From NCBI RefSeq assembly GCF_039535235.1, contig NZ_BAAAWU010000001.1, positions 5,642,001 to 5,706,000 on the forward strand: DNA of 64,000 nucleotides. Direction: 5' to 3'. The position numbers were made by a program, and so were the translations under genes. The notes under the pieces were generated by a model. That model was not told the origin of the DNA and did not search any database. It was given only the letters and a program-made list of their open reading frames with translations. Shown in pieces: positions 41,499-50,450 of this stretch (position 1 is its first letter; each line of letters begins with the position of its first letter). This stretch comes from Streptomyces roseoviridis. Its GTDB lineage: Bacteria > Actinomycetota > Actinomycetes > Streptomycetales > Streptomycetaceae.

Positions 41499-44400
41499 AT
41501 GCGTTCCGACGCCTGGTCGCCCATGGACGGTCGCCCCGCTCCGCAGGGGATGTACGACCCCCGTAACGAACACGACGCCTGTGGTGTCGGGTTCGTGGCC
41601 ACCCTCACCGGTGTTGCCAGCCACACCCTGGTCGAGCAGGCGCTGACCGTACTGCGCAACCTCGAGCACCGCGGCGCCACCGGCTCCGAGCCCGACTCCG
41701 GAGACGGCGCGGGCATCCTGCTCCAGGTCCCGGACGCCTTCCTGCGCGAGGTCACCGACTTCCCGCTCCCCGCCGCCGGCTCCTACGCCGTGGGCATCGC
41801 CTTCCTCCCTGCCGACGGCTCCGCACAGGCCGTCTCGCAGATCGAGACGATCGCCCGCGAAGAGGGCCTGGACGTCCTCGGCTGGCGCGAGGTCCCCGTC
41901 GCCCCCGAGCTGCTCGGCGCCTCCGCCCGCTCCACCATGCCGGTCTTCCGCCAGCTCTTCGTCGCCGACGGCGTCAACAGCGGCATCGCGCTCGACCGCA
42001 AGGCCTTCGTCCTGCGCAAGCGCGCCGAGCGCCAGGCCGGGACCTACTTCCCGTCGCTGTCCGCCCGCACCATCGTCTACAAGGGCATGCTGACCACCGG
42101 CCAGCTGGAGCCCTTCTTCCCGGACCTGTCGGACCGCCGCTGCGCCTCCGCCGTGGCCCTGGTCCACTCCCGGTTCTCCACCAACACCTTCCCGAGCTGG
42201 CCGCTGGCCCACCCGTACCGCTTCGTCGCCCACAACGGTGAGATCAACACCGTCAAGGGCAACCGGAACTGGATGACCGCCCGCGAGGCCCAGCTCGTCT
42301 CGGACGTCTTCGGCGAGGGCTCCCTGGAGCGGATCTTCCCGATCTGCACCCCCGACGCCTCCGACTCCGCCTCCTTCGACGAGGTCCTGGAGCTGCTCCA
42401 CCTCGGCGGCCGCTCGCTGCCGCACGCGGTCCTGATGATGGTCCCCGAGGCGTGGGAGAACCACGACTCCATGGACCCGGACCGGCGCGCCTTCTACCAG
42501 TACCACTCCACGATGATGGAGCCCTGGGACGGCCCCGCCTGCGTCACCTTCACCGACGGCACCCAGGTCGGCGCGGTCCTGGACCGCAACGGTCTGCGCC
42601 CCGGCCGCTACTGGGTCACCGACGAGGGCCTCGTCGTCCTCTCCTCCGAGGTCGGCGTCCTCGACATCGACCCCGCGAAGGTCGTCCGCAAGGGCCGCCT
42701 GCAGCCCGGCAAGATGTTCCTCGTCGACACCGCCGAGCACCGCATCATCGAGGACGACGAGATCAAGGCCGCCCTCGCCGCCGAGAAGCCGTACGCGCAG
42801 TGGCTGGAGACCGGCGAGATCGAGCTCTCCGACCTCCCCGAGCGCGAGCACATCGTGCACACCCACGCCTCGGTCACCCGCCGCCAGCAGACCTTCGGCT
42901 ACACCGAGGAAGAGCTCCGCGTCATCCTCGCCCCGATGGCCCGCACCGGCGCCGAGCCGATCGGCTCCATGGGCACGGACTCGCCCATCGCGGCCCTGTC
43001 CGAGCGCCCCCGGCTGCTCTTCGACTACTTCACCCAGCTCTTCGCGCAGGTCACCAACCCGCCGCTGGACGCCATCCGCGAGGAGCTCGTCACCTCGCTG
43101 CGCTCCTCCCTCGGCCCCCAGGGCAACCTGCTCGACCCGACCGCCGCGTCCTGTCGCAGCGTCACCCTGCCCTTCCCGGTGATCGACAACGACGAGCTGG
43201 CCAAGCTCATCCACATCAACCACGACGGCGACATGCCGGGCATGAAGGCCGTGACGCTCTCCGGCCTCTACCGGGTCTCCGGCGGCGGCGACGCGCTGGC
43301 CGCCCGCATCGAGGAGATCTGCGCCGAGGCCGACGCGGCGATCGAGGGCGGCGCCCGCCTGATCGTCCTGTCCGACCGGCACTCCGACGCCGAGCACGCG
43401 CCGATCCCGTCGCTGCTGCTCACCTCGGCCGTCCACCACCACCTCATCCGCACCAAGCAGCGCACCCAGGTGGGCCTGCTCGTCGAGGCCGGGGACGTCC
43501 GCGAGGTCCACCACGTGGCCCTCCTCATCGGTTACGGCGCGGCCGCGGTCAACCCGTACCTGGCCATGGAGACCGTCGAGGACCTGGTCCGGGCCGGCAC
43601 CTTCATCACGGACATCGAGCCCGAGCAGGCCATCCGCAACCTGATCTACGCCCTCGGCAAGGGCGTCCTCAAGGTCATGTCCAAGATGGGCATCTCCACC
43701 GTCGCCTCCTACCGCGGCGCCCAGGTCTTCGAGGCCGTCGGCCTCGACACCGCCTTCGTCGAGAAGTACTTCAACGGCACCGCCACCAAGATCGGCGGCG
43801 CGGGGCTCGACGTCATCGCCAAGGAGGTCGCCGCGCGCCACGCCAAGGCCTACCCGGTCTCCGGCGTCGCCTCCGCGCACCGCGCCCTCGACATCGGCGG
43901 CGAGTACCAGTGGCGCCGCGAGGGCGAGCCGCACCTCTTCGACCCCGAGACCGTCTTCCGCCTCCAGCACGCCACGCGCTCGAAGCGGTACGACATCTTC
44001 AAGAAGTACACCGAGCGGGTCAACGAGCAGTCCGAGCGGCTGATGACGCTGCGCGGCCTGTTCGGCTTCAGCTCCGACCGCCCCTCGATCCCGCTCGACG
44101 AGGTCGAGCCGGTCAGCGAGATCGTCAAGCGCTTCTCCACCGGCGCCATGTCGTACGGCTCCATCTCCAAGGAGGCGCACGAGACCCTCGCCATCGCCAT
44201 GAACCAGCTGGGCGGCAAGTCCAACACCGGTGAGGGCGGCGAGGACCCGGACCGCCTCTACGACCCGGCGCGCCGCTCCGCGATCAAGCAGGTCGCCTCC
44301 GGCCGCTTCGGCGTCACGAGCGAGTACCTGGTCAACGCGGACGACATCCAGATCAAGATGGCCCAGGGCGCCAAGCCCGGCGAGGGCGGCCAGCTGCCCG

Positions 44401-46058
44401 GCCACAAGGTCTACCCGTGGGTCGCCAAGACCCGGCACTCCACCCCGGGCGTCGGCCTGATCTCCCCGCCGCCGCACCACGACATCTACTCCATCGAGGA
44501 CCTGGCCCAGCTGATCCACGACCTCAAGAACGCCAACCCCGAGGCCCGCATCCACGTGAAGCTGGTCTCCGAGGTCGGCGTCGGCACGGTCGCGGCCGGT
44601 GTGTCCAAGGCCCACGCGGACGTCGTGCTCATCTCCGGCCACGACGGCGGCACGGGCGCCTCCCCGCTCACCTCGCTCAAGCACGCGGGCGGCCCCTGGG
44701 AGCTCGGCCTCGCCGAGACCCAGCAGACCCTGCTGCTCAACGGCCTGCGCGACCGGATCGTCGTCCAGACCGACGGCCAGCTCAAGACCGGCCGCGACGT
44801 CGTCATCGCCGCGCTGCTGGGCGCCGAGGAGTTCGGTTTCGCGACCGCGCCGCTCGTCGTCTCCGGCTGCGTCATGATGCGCGTCTGCCACCTGGACACC
44901 TGCCCGGTCGGCATCGCCACCCAGAACCCGGTGCTGCGCGAGCGCTTCTCCGGCAAGGCCGAGTTCGTCGTCAACTTCTTCGAGTTCATCGCCGAAGAGG
45001 TCCGCGAGCTCCTCGCCGAGCTGGGCTTCCGCACCCTGGAGGAGGCCGTCGGCCACGCCGAACTCCTCGACACCAGCCGTGCCGTCTCCCACTGGAAGGC
45101 GCAGGGCCTCGACCTGGAGCCGCTCTTCCACGTGCCCGAGCTGCCCGAGGGCGCGGTCCGCCACGCCCTGGTCGAGCAGGACCACGGCCTGGAGAAGGCC
45201 CTCGACAACGAGCTGATCGAGCTCGCCGCCGAGGCCCTGAACGCCGAGTCCGCCGAGACCGCCCAGCCGGTCCGCGCCCAGGTCCCGATCCGCAACATCA
45301 ACCGGACCGTCGGCACCATGCTCGGCCACCAGGTGACGAAGAAGTTCGGCGGCGCCGGTCTGCCCGCCGACACCATCGACATCACCTTCACCGGCTCCGC
45401 CGGCCAGTCCTTCGGCGCCTTCCTGCCGGCCGGTGTCACCCTCCGCCTGGAGGGCGACGCCAACGACTACGTCGGCAAGGGCCTCTCCGGCGGCCGCGTG
45501 ATCGTCCGCCCGGACCGCGGCGCCGACCACCTGGCCGAGTACTCCACCATCGCGGGCAACACCATCGCGTACGGAGCCACCGGCGGCGAGCTGTTCCTGC
45601 GCGGCCGCACCGGTGAGCGCTTCTGCGTCCGCAACTCCGGTGCGCTGGTCGTCTCCGAGGGCGTGGGCGACCACGGCTGCGAGTACATGACCGGCGGCAC
45701 GGCGGTCGTCCTCGGCGAGACCGGCCGCAACTTCGCGGCCGGCATGTCCGGGGGTGTCGCCTACGTGATCGACCTCGACCGGGACAACGTCAACTCCGGC
45801 AACGCCGGGGCCGTCGAGGCCCTGACGGAGGCCGACGGGGCGTGGCTGCACGACGTCGTGCGCCGCCACCACGAGGAGACCGGCTCCACCGTGGCCGAGA
45901 AGCTCCTCGCCGACTGGGACGCGGCGGTGAGCCGCTTCAGCAAGATCATCCCCACCACGTACAAGGCAGTGCTCGCCGCCAAGGACGCCGCTGAGCTCGC
46001 CGGCCTCTCCGAGGCCGAGACCACCGAGAAGATGATGGAGGCGGCGACCCATGGCTGA
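41499..46058 (+). CDS. gltB: Glutamate synthase (NADPH) large subunit
   Basis: A 1519-residue enzyme. The class II amidotransferase nucleophile is Cys28 (EHDACGVGFVA), so the first 27 residues should be removed as a propeptide. Then come the central domain, the FMN-binding 2-oxoglutarate domain (GEGGEDPDRL, GAKPGEGGQLPGHKV), the 3Fe-4S cluster cysteines 1124, 1130 and 1135 in CVMMRVCHLDTCPVG, and the C-terminal beta-helix. It makes two glutamates from glutamine and 2-oxoglutarate using electrons from GltD. ATG 41499 is preceded by GGGAGA. It overlaps gltD by eight bases. Confidence 0.98.
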   Translation: MRSDAWSPMDGRPAPQGMYDPRNEHDACGVGFVATLTGVASHTLVEQALTVLRNLEHRGATGSEPDSGDGAGILLQVPDAFLREVTDFPLPAAGSYAVGIAFLPADGSAQAVSQIETIAREEGLDVLGWREVPVAPELLGASARSTMPVFRQLFVADGVNSGIALDRKAFVLRKRAERQAGTYFPSLSARTIVYKGMLTTGQLEPFFPDLSDRRCASAVALVHSRFSTNTFPSWPLAHPYRFVAHNGEINTVKGNRNWMTAREAQLVSDVFGEGSLERIFPICTPDASDSASFDEVLELLHLGGRSLPHAVLMMVPEAWENHDSMDPDRRAFYQYHSTMMEPWDGPACVTFTDGTQVGAVLDRNGLRPGRYWVTDEGLVVLSSEVGVLDIDPAKVVRKGRLQPGKMFLVDTAEHRIIEDDEIKAALAAEKPYAQWLETGEIELSDLPEREHIVHTHASVTRRQQTFGYTEEELRVILAPMARTGAEPIGSMGTDSPIAALSERPRLLFDYFTQLFAQVTNPPLDAIREELVTSLRSSLGPQGNLLDPTAASCRSVTLPFPVIDNDELAKLIHINHDGDMPGMKAVTLSGLYRVSGGGDALAARIEEICAEADAAIEGGARLIVLSDRHSDAEHAPIPSLLLTSAVHHHLIRTKQRTQVGLLVEAGDVREVHHVALLIGYGAAAVNPYLAMETVEDLVRAGTFITDIEPEQAIRNLIYALGKGVLKVMSKMGISTVASYRGAQVFEAVGLDTAFVEKYFNGTATKIGGAGLDVIAKEVAARHAKAYPVSGVASAHRALDIGGEYQWRREGEPHLFDPETVFRLQHATRSKRYDIFKKYTERVNEQSERLMTLRGLFGFSSDRPSIPLDEVEPVSEIVKRFSTGAMSYGSISKEAHETLAIAMNQLGGKSNTGEGGEDPDRLYDPARRSAIKQVASGRFGVTSEYLVNADDIQIKMAQGAKPGEGGQLPGHKVYPWVAKTRHSTPGVGLISPPPHHDIYSIEDLAQLIHDLKNANPEARIHVKLVSEVGVGTVAAGVSKAHADVVLISGHDGGTGASPLTSLKHAGGPWELGLAETQQTLLLNGLRDRIVVQTDGQLKTGRDVVIAALLGAEEFGFATAPLVVSGCVMMRVCHLDTCPVGIATQNPVLRERFSGKAEFVVNFFEFIAEEVRELLAELGFRTLEEAVGHAELLDTSRAVSHWKAQGLDLEPLFHVPELPEGAVRHALVEQDHGLEKALDNELIELAAEALNAESAETAQPVRAQVPIRNINRTVGTMLGHQVTKKFGGAGLPADTIDITFTGSAGQSFGAFLPAGVTLRLEGDANDYVGKGLSGGRVIVRPDRGADHLAEYSTIAGNTIAYGATGGELFLRGRTGERFCVRNSGALVVSEGVGDHGCEYMTGGTAVVLGETGRNFAAGMSGGVAYVIDLDRDNVNSGNAGAVEALTEADGAWLHDVVRRHHEETGSTVAEKLLADWDAAVSRFSKIIPTTYKAVLAAKDAAELAGLSEAETTEKMMEAATHG

Positions 46059-47511
46059 TCCGAAGGGCTTTCTCACCACCGGCCGCGAGGTCGCCAAGAC
46101 CCGTCCCGTGGCCGAGCGCGTCAAGGACTGGAACGAGGTCTACGTCCCCGGCTCCCTGCTGCCGATCATCGGCAAGCAGGCCGGCCGGTGCATGGACTGC
46201 GGCATCCCGTTCTGCCACAACGGCTGCCCGCTGGGGAACCTGATCCCCGAGTGGAACGACTACGCCTACCGCGAGGACTGGTCGGCCGCCTCCGAGCGGC
46301 TGCACGCCACCAACAACTTCCCGGAGTTCACCGGCCGCCTGTGCCCGGCTCCGTGCGAGGCGGCATGCGTGCTCGGCATCAACCAGCCGGCCGTCACCAT
46401 CAAGAACGTCGAGGTCTCCATCATCGACAAGGCCTGGGACAGCGGCACCGTCGCCCCCCAGGCCCCCGAGCGCCTGTCCGGCAAGACCGTCGCCGTCATC
46501 GGCTCCGGCCCGGCCGGTCTCGCCGCCGCCCAGCAGCTGACCCGGGCCGGCCACACCGTGGTCGTGTACGAGCGGGCCGACCGCATCGGCGGACTGCTGC
46601 GCTACGGCATCCCCGAGTTCAAGATGGAGAAGCGGCACATCAACCGCCGCATCGAGCAGATGCGCGCGGAGGGCACCAAGTTCCGCACCGGCATCGAGGT
46701 CGGCCGCGACATCACCGCCACCGACCTGCGCAAGCGGTTCGACGCGGTCGTGGTCGCCGCCGGCGCCACCACCGCCCGCGACCTGCCCGTGCCGGGCCGC
46801 GAACTCAAGGGCATCCACCAGGCGATGGAGTACCTGCCGCTCGCCAACAAGGTCGTCGAGGGCGACTTCGTCTCCTCGCCGATCTCGGCCGAGGGCAAGC
46901 ACGTCGTCGTCATCGGCGGCGGTGACACCGGTGCCGACTGCGTGGGCACCGCCCACCGCCAGGGCGCGGCCTCGGTCACGCAGCTGGAGATCATGCCCCG
47001 GCCGGGCGAGGAGCGCAGCGCCGGCCAGCCGTGGCCGACCTTCCCCATGCTGTACAAGGTCACCTCGGCGCACGAGGAGGGCGGCGAGCGGGTCTACTCC
47101 GTCTCCACCACCCACTTCGAGGGCGACGAGGACGGCAACGTCCAGTTCCTGCACCTCGTCGAGGTGGAGTTCGTCGACGGCAAGCTGACCCAGAAGCCGG
47201 GCACGGAGCGCAGGATCCCCGCCCAGCTGGTCACCCTCGCCATGGGCTTCACCGGCACGGACGTGGAGAACGGCCTGGTCGCGCAGTTTGGTCTGGGCCT
47301 CGACGAGCGGGGTAACATCGCGCGTGACGCGGACTTCGCCACCAATGTCGATGGCGTCTTCGTCGCCGGTGACGCCGGCCGCGGTCAGTCGCTGATCGTC
47401 TGGGCCATCGCCGAGGGCCGCTCGGCCGCCCGTGGCGTGGACCGCTACCTGACGGGCGCCAGCTCCCTGCCGGCCCCGATCCGCCCGACGGACCGTGCCC
47501 TGACGGTCTGA
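46051..47511 (+). CDS. gltD: Glutamate synthase (NADPH) small subunit
   Basis: A 486-residue flavoprotein feeding NADPH electrons to GltB. The N-terminal cysteine-rich region (CMDCGIPFCHNGCPLGN and CPAPCEAACVLG) holds the 4Fe-4S clusters. The FAD Rossmann motif is VIGSGPAGLAAAQQL and the NADPH motif VIGGGDTGADCVGTA; the ATG box is FVAGDAGRGQSLIVWAIAEGR. The start lies inside the gltB 3' end, implying coupled synthesis in equal amounts. Confidence 0.98.
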   Translation: MADPKGFLTTGREVAKTRPVAERVKDWNEVYVPGSLLPIIGKQAGRCMDCGIPFCHNGCPLGNLIPEWNDYAYREDWSAASERLHATNNFPEFTGRLCPAPCEAACVLGINQPAVTIKNVEVSIIDKAWDSGTVAPQAPERLSGKTVAVIGSGPAGLAAAQQLTRAGHTVVVYERADRIGGLLRYGIPEFKMEKRHINRRIEQMRAEGTKFRTGIEVGRDITATDLRKRFDAVVVAAGATTARDLPVPGRELKGIHQAMEYLPLANKVVEGDFVSSPISAEGKHVVVIGGGDTGADCVGTAHRQGAASVTQLEIMPRPGEERSAGQPWPTFPMLYKVTSAHEEGGERVYSVSTTHFEGDEDGNVQFLHLVEVEFVDGKLTQKPGTERRIPAQLVTLAMGFTGTDVENGLVAQFGLGLDERGNIARDADFATNVDGVFVAGDAGRGQSLIVWAIAEGRSAARGVDRYLTGASSLPAPIRPTDRALTV

Positions 47512-47673
47512 CCGGCCGGGCCCCTTCGACCGGGCCCCCAAGACGTCCCGTACAACGACGTGCGGAACTGAGCGCGACGCTCGCCCCACTGTCCCCGACC
47601 TGGACGACCGGGCGGGCGTCGCGGTGCGTCCCGGTGCCGGAGCGCGGGCGGCGCCCGGGACGTCGCCGGCCCC

Positions 47674-47679
47674 TAGACT
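47674..47679 (+). promoter_or_regulatory. Putative -10 box of the VWA/TerF-like gene
   Basis: TAGACT lies 75 bases before the GTG start and seven bases before another GTG (47687). Transcription is likely to begin near 47687, leaving a leader of about 67 bases with an AGAGGA ribosome site. Confidence 0.4.
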
Positions 47680-47753
47680 GCCGACCGTGGCGGACGTCGC
47701 GGCCGCGGCGGACGCCGTGCTCGCGGACGTCGAGGACCGGAGAGGAACCACCC

Positions 47754-48473
47754 GTGGCCCTGAGTCTGCGCAAGGTCGAGGAGACCGCGCCCGCCCTCGT
47801 CGACCTGTACAAGACGGCCGGGGACTCGCTGCGGCGCCACGGCGTCGACGGCCGGCGGGTCGCCGTCTACCTCGTCCTCGACTACTCGGGCTCGATGAAG
47901 CCCTACTACGCGGACGGCACCGTCCAGGCCCTGGCCGACCGGGTCCTCGGCCTGTCGGCCCACCTCGACGACGACGGCCGGGTGCCGGTGGTGTTCTTCT
48001 CCACCGACATCGACTGCGAGACCGACATCGAACTCGCCGACCACAAGGGCCGGATCGACCGGATCGTCGCCGGCCTCGGCCACATGGGCAAGACCAGCTA
48101 CCACCTCGCCATGGACGCGGTCATCGACCACTACCTGGACAGCGGCACCACCGCGCCCGCGCTCGTCGTCTTCCAGACCGACGGCGGCCCGATCAACAAG
48201 GTCGCCGCCGAACGGTACGTCTGCAAGGCCGCCCGGCTCCCGCTCTTCTGGCAGTTCGTCGGCTTCGGCGACCCGGGCAGCCGGCAGTTCGAGTTCCTGC
48301 GCCGCCTCGACGAGCTGGCCGTCCCGGCGAAGCGGCCCGTGGACAACTCCGGCTTCTTCCACGCGGGCCGCGACCCGCGCCGGGTCCCGGACGCCGAGCT
48401 CTACGACCGGCTGGTCGCCGACTTCCCCGCCTGGCTCGCCGCCGCCCGGGCCCAGGGCATCGTCCGCGACTGA
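47754..48473 (+). CDS. VWA domain protein, TerF-like
   Basis: A 239-residue protein that is essentially one von Willebrand A domain. MIDAS residues are intact: DYSGSM (residues about 44-49), the Thr in GKTSYHLAMDAV, and the Asp in FQTDGGP. It is similar to the VWA part of TerF/TerY-type proteins of the tellurite/stress gene families, but no other ter gene is nearby. GTG 47754 has AGAGGA nine bases upstream. Role unknown; a metal-dependent binding scaffold is likely. Confidence 0.85.
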   Translation: MALSLRKVEETAPALVDLYKTAGDSLRRHGVDGRRVAVYLVLDYSGSMKPYYADGTVQALADRVLGLSAHLDDDGRVPVVFFSTDIDCETDIELADHKGRIDRIVAGLGHMGKTSYHLAMDAVIDHYLDSGTTAPALVVFQTDGGPINKVAAERYVCKAARLPLFWQFVGFGDPGSRQFEFLRRLDELAVPAKRPVDNSGFFHAGRDPRRVPDAELYDRLVADFPAWLAAARAQGIVRD

Positions 48474-48486
48474 GCGCCGGCCCCGT

Positions 48487-49452
48487 TCAGGACCCGGTCT
48501 CGGTATCGGCCTGGGCCTGGGCCCCGGTCTCAGCCTCGGTCTCAGCCTCGGTCCCGACCTCGGAGAGCAGCGCGAACTGCTCGTCGCTCAGCTTCACCTC
48601 GAGCGCCCCCATGTTCTCCTTCAGGTGGTGCTCCGAGGTCGTGCCTGGGATCGGCACCACGTGCGGGCCACGGCGCAGCAGCCAGGCCAGCGCCGTCTGG
48701 GCGGGCGTCGCGCCGGCCTCGCGGGCCACCCGGGCGACCGGTCCGTCAGGGCCCGCGTGCGCGCCCATCGCGACCGGGAAGAAGGGCACGAACGCGATGC
48801 CGTGCCGTGCCGTGTGGTCGACGACCGGGTCGTGGCCGCGTTCGGCCAGGTTGTACAGGTTCTGCACGGCCGCGACCGGCGCCGTCCGTCCCGCCTCCAC
48901 CAGCTGTTCGACGGTCACCTCGGACAGGCCGATGTGCCGGACCTTCCCCTCCTCCTGAAGACGCTTCAGGGCGCCGAGCTGCTCGGCCACCGGATAGTTC
49001 TCGTCCAGCCGGTGCAGATACAGCAGGTCGATCCGCTCCGTCCGCAGCCGTCGCAGGCTCAGCTCGGTCTGCTGGCGCAGATACGCCGGGTGGCCGAGCG
49101 GCACCCACTCGGTGGGCGAGGGCCGCAGGTTGCCCACCTTGGTGGCGACGGCGACCTCGTCCCCGTACGGCCGCAGCGCCTCGGCGAGCAGTTCCTCGCC
49201 CGCGCCGAGCGCGTAGGCGTCGGCCGTGTCGAAGAGGTTCACGCCGGCCTCGACGGCGGTGCGCAGCAGACGCAGCGCGGCGGGCCGGTCGGCCGGCCCG
49301 GTCCAGATGCGTGCCTCGGGCCCGCGGGGGTCGCCCGGCCCGTCGGCGAGCCGCATCGTGCCGTAGCCGATGCGGCGGACCGGGAGGTCGCCGCCGATGT
49401 GGAATACGTTGGTGTCGAGCCGGTCGCCGTGGTGTGCCATGTCGTTCGTCAT
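48487..49452 (-). CDS. Aldo/keto reductase
   Basis: A 321-residue NADPH-dependent oxidoreductase of the aldo/keto reductase superfamily. Catalytic tetrad regions: Asp and Tyr in FDTADAYALGAGEELL, Lys in VATKVGN, His in LYLHRLDE; the cofactor site is near IPGTTSEHHLKEN. The last 20 residues are a Glu/Thr/Ala repeat (EAETEAETGAQ...) encoded by short DNA repeats, an unusual tail. ATG 49452 is seven bases after a -10 with a 20-base spacer, under control of the divergent MerR-type gene. Confidence 0.92.
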   Translation of the reverse strand: MTNDMAHHGDRLDTNVFHIGGDLPVRRIGYGTMRLADGPGDPRGPEARIWTGPADRPAALRLLRTAVEAGVNLFDTADAYALGAGEELLAEALRPYGDEVAVATKVGNLRPSPTEWVPLGHPAYLRQQTELSLRRLRTERIDLLYLHRLDENYPVAEQLGALKRLQEEGKVRHIGLSEVTVEQLVEAGRTAPVAAVQNLYNLAERGHDPVVDHTARHGIAFVPFFPVAMGAHAGPDGPVARVAREAGATPAQTALAWLLRRGPHVVPIPGTTSEHHLKENMGALEVKLSDEQFALLSEVGTEAETEAETGAQAQADTETGS

Positions 49453-49459
49453 GACCGGA

Positions 49460-49491
49460 ACGCTAGGAGCTCACATCGGTGTGAGCTTCAA
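49460..49491 (-). promoter_or_regulatory. MerR-type promoter of the aldo/keto reductase
   Basis: On the minus strand, TTGAAG (49491-49486) and TAGCGT (49465-49460) are separated by 20 bases, the over-long spacing typical of MerR-activated promoters. The spacer carries a perfect dyad, AGCTCACA-TCGG-TGTGAGCT (49468-49487). The -10 ends seven bases from the ATG, so the mRNA is probably leaderless. Confidence 0.8.
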
Positions 49492-49533
49492 GGGCCTGTG
49501 AGGGGGATCACATGAGAGACGGGTGGGGGCGGG

Positions 49534-49899
49534 ATGCGCATCGGTGAGCTGTCGCGTGCGACCGGGGTGAGCGTCCGGCTCCTGCGCTACTACGAGGAGC
49601 AGGGCCTCCTCGTCCCGGAGCGCACCCCCGGCGGTCAGCGGGTCTACGGGGCCGACGCCCCCGCCGTCGTCCGGCGCGTCCGGGCGCTGCTCGGCGCCGG
49701 GCTGCCGACCCGGATCATCGCGGAGGTGCTGGACTGCGTCTGCGGCAGCGAGACGGAGATCGAGCCCTGCCTCAGCCCGCTCCTGGTGGCCCGGCTCGAC
49801 GCCATCGACGAGCAGATCTCCGACCTCCAGGGCGCCCGGTCCTCGCTGGCCGCGCTGGTCGCCGCCACGGAGGGACGGGGGATCGCGCCGGCCGGGTGA
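49534..49899 (+). CDS. MerR family regulator
   Basis: A 121-residue regulator with the MerR helix-turn-helix (RIGELSRATGVSVRLLRYYEEQGLLVPERTPGGQRVY), a dimerisation helix and a short effector region containing CVCGSETEIEPC. Three Cys are present (about positions 69, 71 and 80), but the pattern does not match a known metal-sensing set. Divergent from the aldo/keto reductase, whose promoter has the 20-base MerR spacer and dyad; it most likely activates that gene in response to an unknown signal. Confidence 0.93.
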   Translation: MRIGELSRATGVSVRLLRYYEEQGLLVPERTPGGQRVYGADAPAVVRRVRALLGAGLPTRIIAEVLDCVCGSETEIEPCLSPLLVARLDAIDEQISDLQGARSSLAALVAATEGRGIAPAG

Positions 49900-49953
49900 G
49901 CCCCCGGAACAAACGGTTGGTCAGGAGCGTTGCCGGCACGCGATAGTGACGGC

Positions 49954-50331
49954 ATGAGCTCTCTCGTACGACACGTGACCATCGACTGTTCCGACGCCTA
50001 CGCACTGGCGGGCTTCTGGGCCCAGGTGCTCGACTCCAAGATCTCCGACGACGACCGTCCCGGCGACCCGGAGGCCCTGGTCGACACGCCGGGGGGCGGG
50101 CTGCTCTTCATCCAGGTGCCCGAGAAGAAGTCCGTGAAGAACCGGATCCACCTCGACCTCCAGCCGCAGGACCGCACCCGTGACGAGGAGGTCGAGCGGC
50201 TGCTCGCCCTCGGCGCCACCCTCTTCGACGACCAGCGCCGTCCCGACGGCACCGGCTGGGTCGTGCTCACCGACCCGGAGGGCAACGAGTTCTGCGTGGA
50301 GCGCAGCAAGGCGGAGCGCGAGGCCGCCTAG
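49954..50331 (+). CDS. VOC/glyoxalase-like protein
   Basis: A 125-residue single-chain VOC fold (paired beta-alpha-beta-beta-beta modules): HVTIDCSDAYALAGFWAQVL at the start and RIHLDLQPQD, WVVLTDPEGNEFCVER in the second module. The first His and later Glu are in the positions of VOC metal ligands, but the set is incomplete, so enzymatic activity is uncertain. ATG 49954 follows GATAGT by six bases, a leaderless arrangement. A 10-bp tandem repeat follows. Confidence 0.85.
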   Translation: MSSLVRHVTIDCSDAYALAGFWAQVLDSKISDDDRPGDPEALVDTPGGGLLFIQVPEKKSVKNRIHLDLQPQDRTRDEEVERLLALGATLFDDQRRPDGTGWVVLTDPEGNEFCVERSKAEREAA

Positions 50332-50377
50332 TCCGGAGCGGTCCGGAGCGGTCCGGAGCGGTCCGGAGCGGTCCGGA
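50331..50377. repeat. 10-bp tandem repeat (GTCCGGAGCG)n
   Basis: Four perfect copies of GTCCGGAGCG (50331-50370) and a partial fifth directly follow the VOC stop. The unit contains palindromic TCCGGA, so the array can fold in several registers. Confidence 0.9.
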
Positions 50378-50414
50378 CGAGCTTCCGGAGCAATCCAGAC
50401 AGAAGGTGTCGGGG

Positions 50415-50450
50415 TTCCGGTGTTCCCTGGAGGCATGGGAGACACCGGAA
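50415..50450 (+). promoter_or_regulatory. Hairpin enclosing the PPOX-like start codon
   Basis: TTCCGGTGTTCCC (50415-50427) can pair with GGGA (50437-50440) plus ACACCGGAA (50442-50450), leaving one bulged G. The nine-base loop holds GGAGG and the A and T of the ATG at 50435. The ribosome site is thus presented in a strong hairpin loop. Confidence 0.55.

Noticed and set aside
41307..46124. A 1605-codon minus-strand open frame opposite gltB
   Set aside because: Same shadow effect; composition is typical of antisense GC-rich codons and gltB is complete on the plus strand.
47512..47545. Terminator after gltD from the repeated GGGCCC motifs
   Set aside because: GGGCCC is self-complementary, but the flanks do not extend into a convincing single stem and no T-run follows.
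47754..48473. Tellurite-resistance (ter) island
   Set aside because: Only a single VWA domain gene is present; no TerD, TerC or TerB homologues are nearby, so a ter system is not supported.
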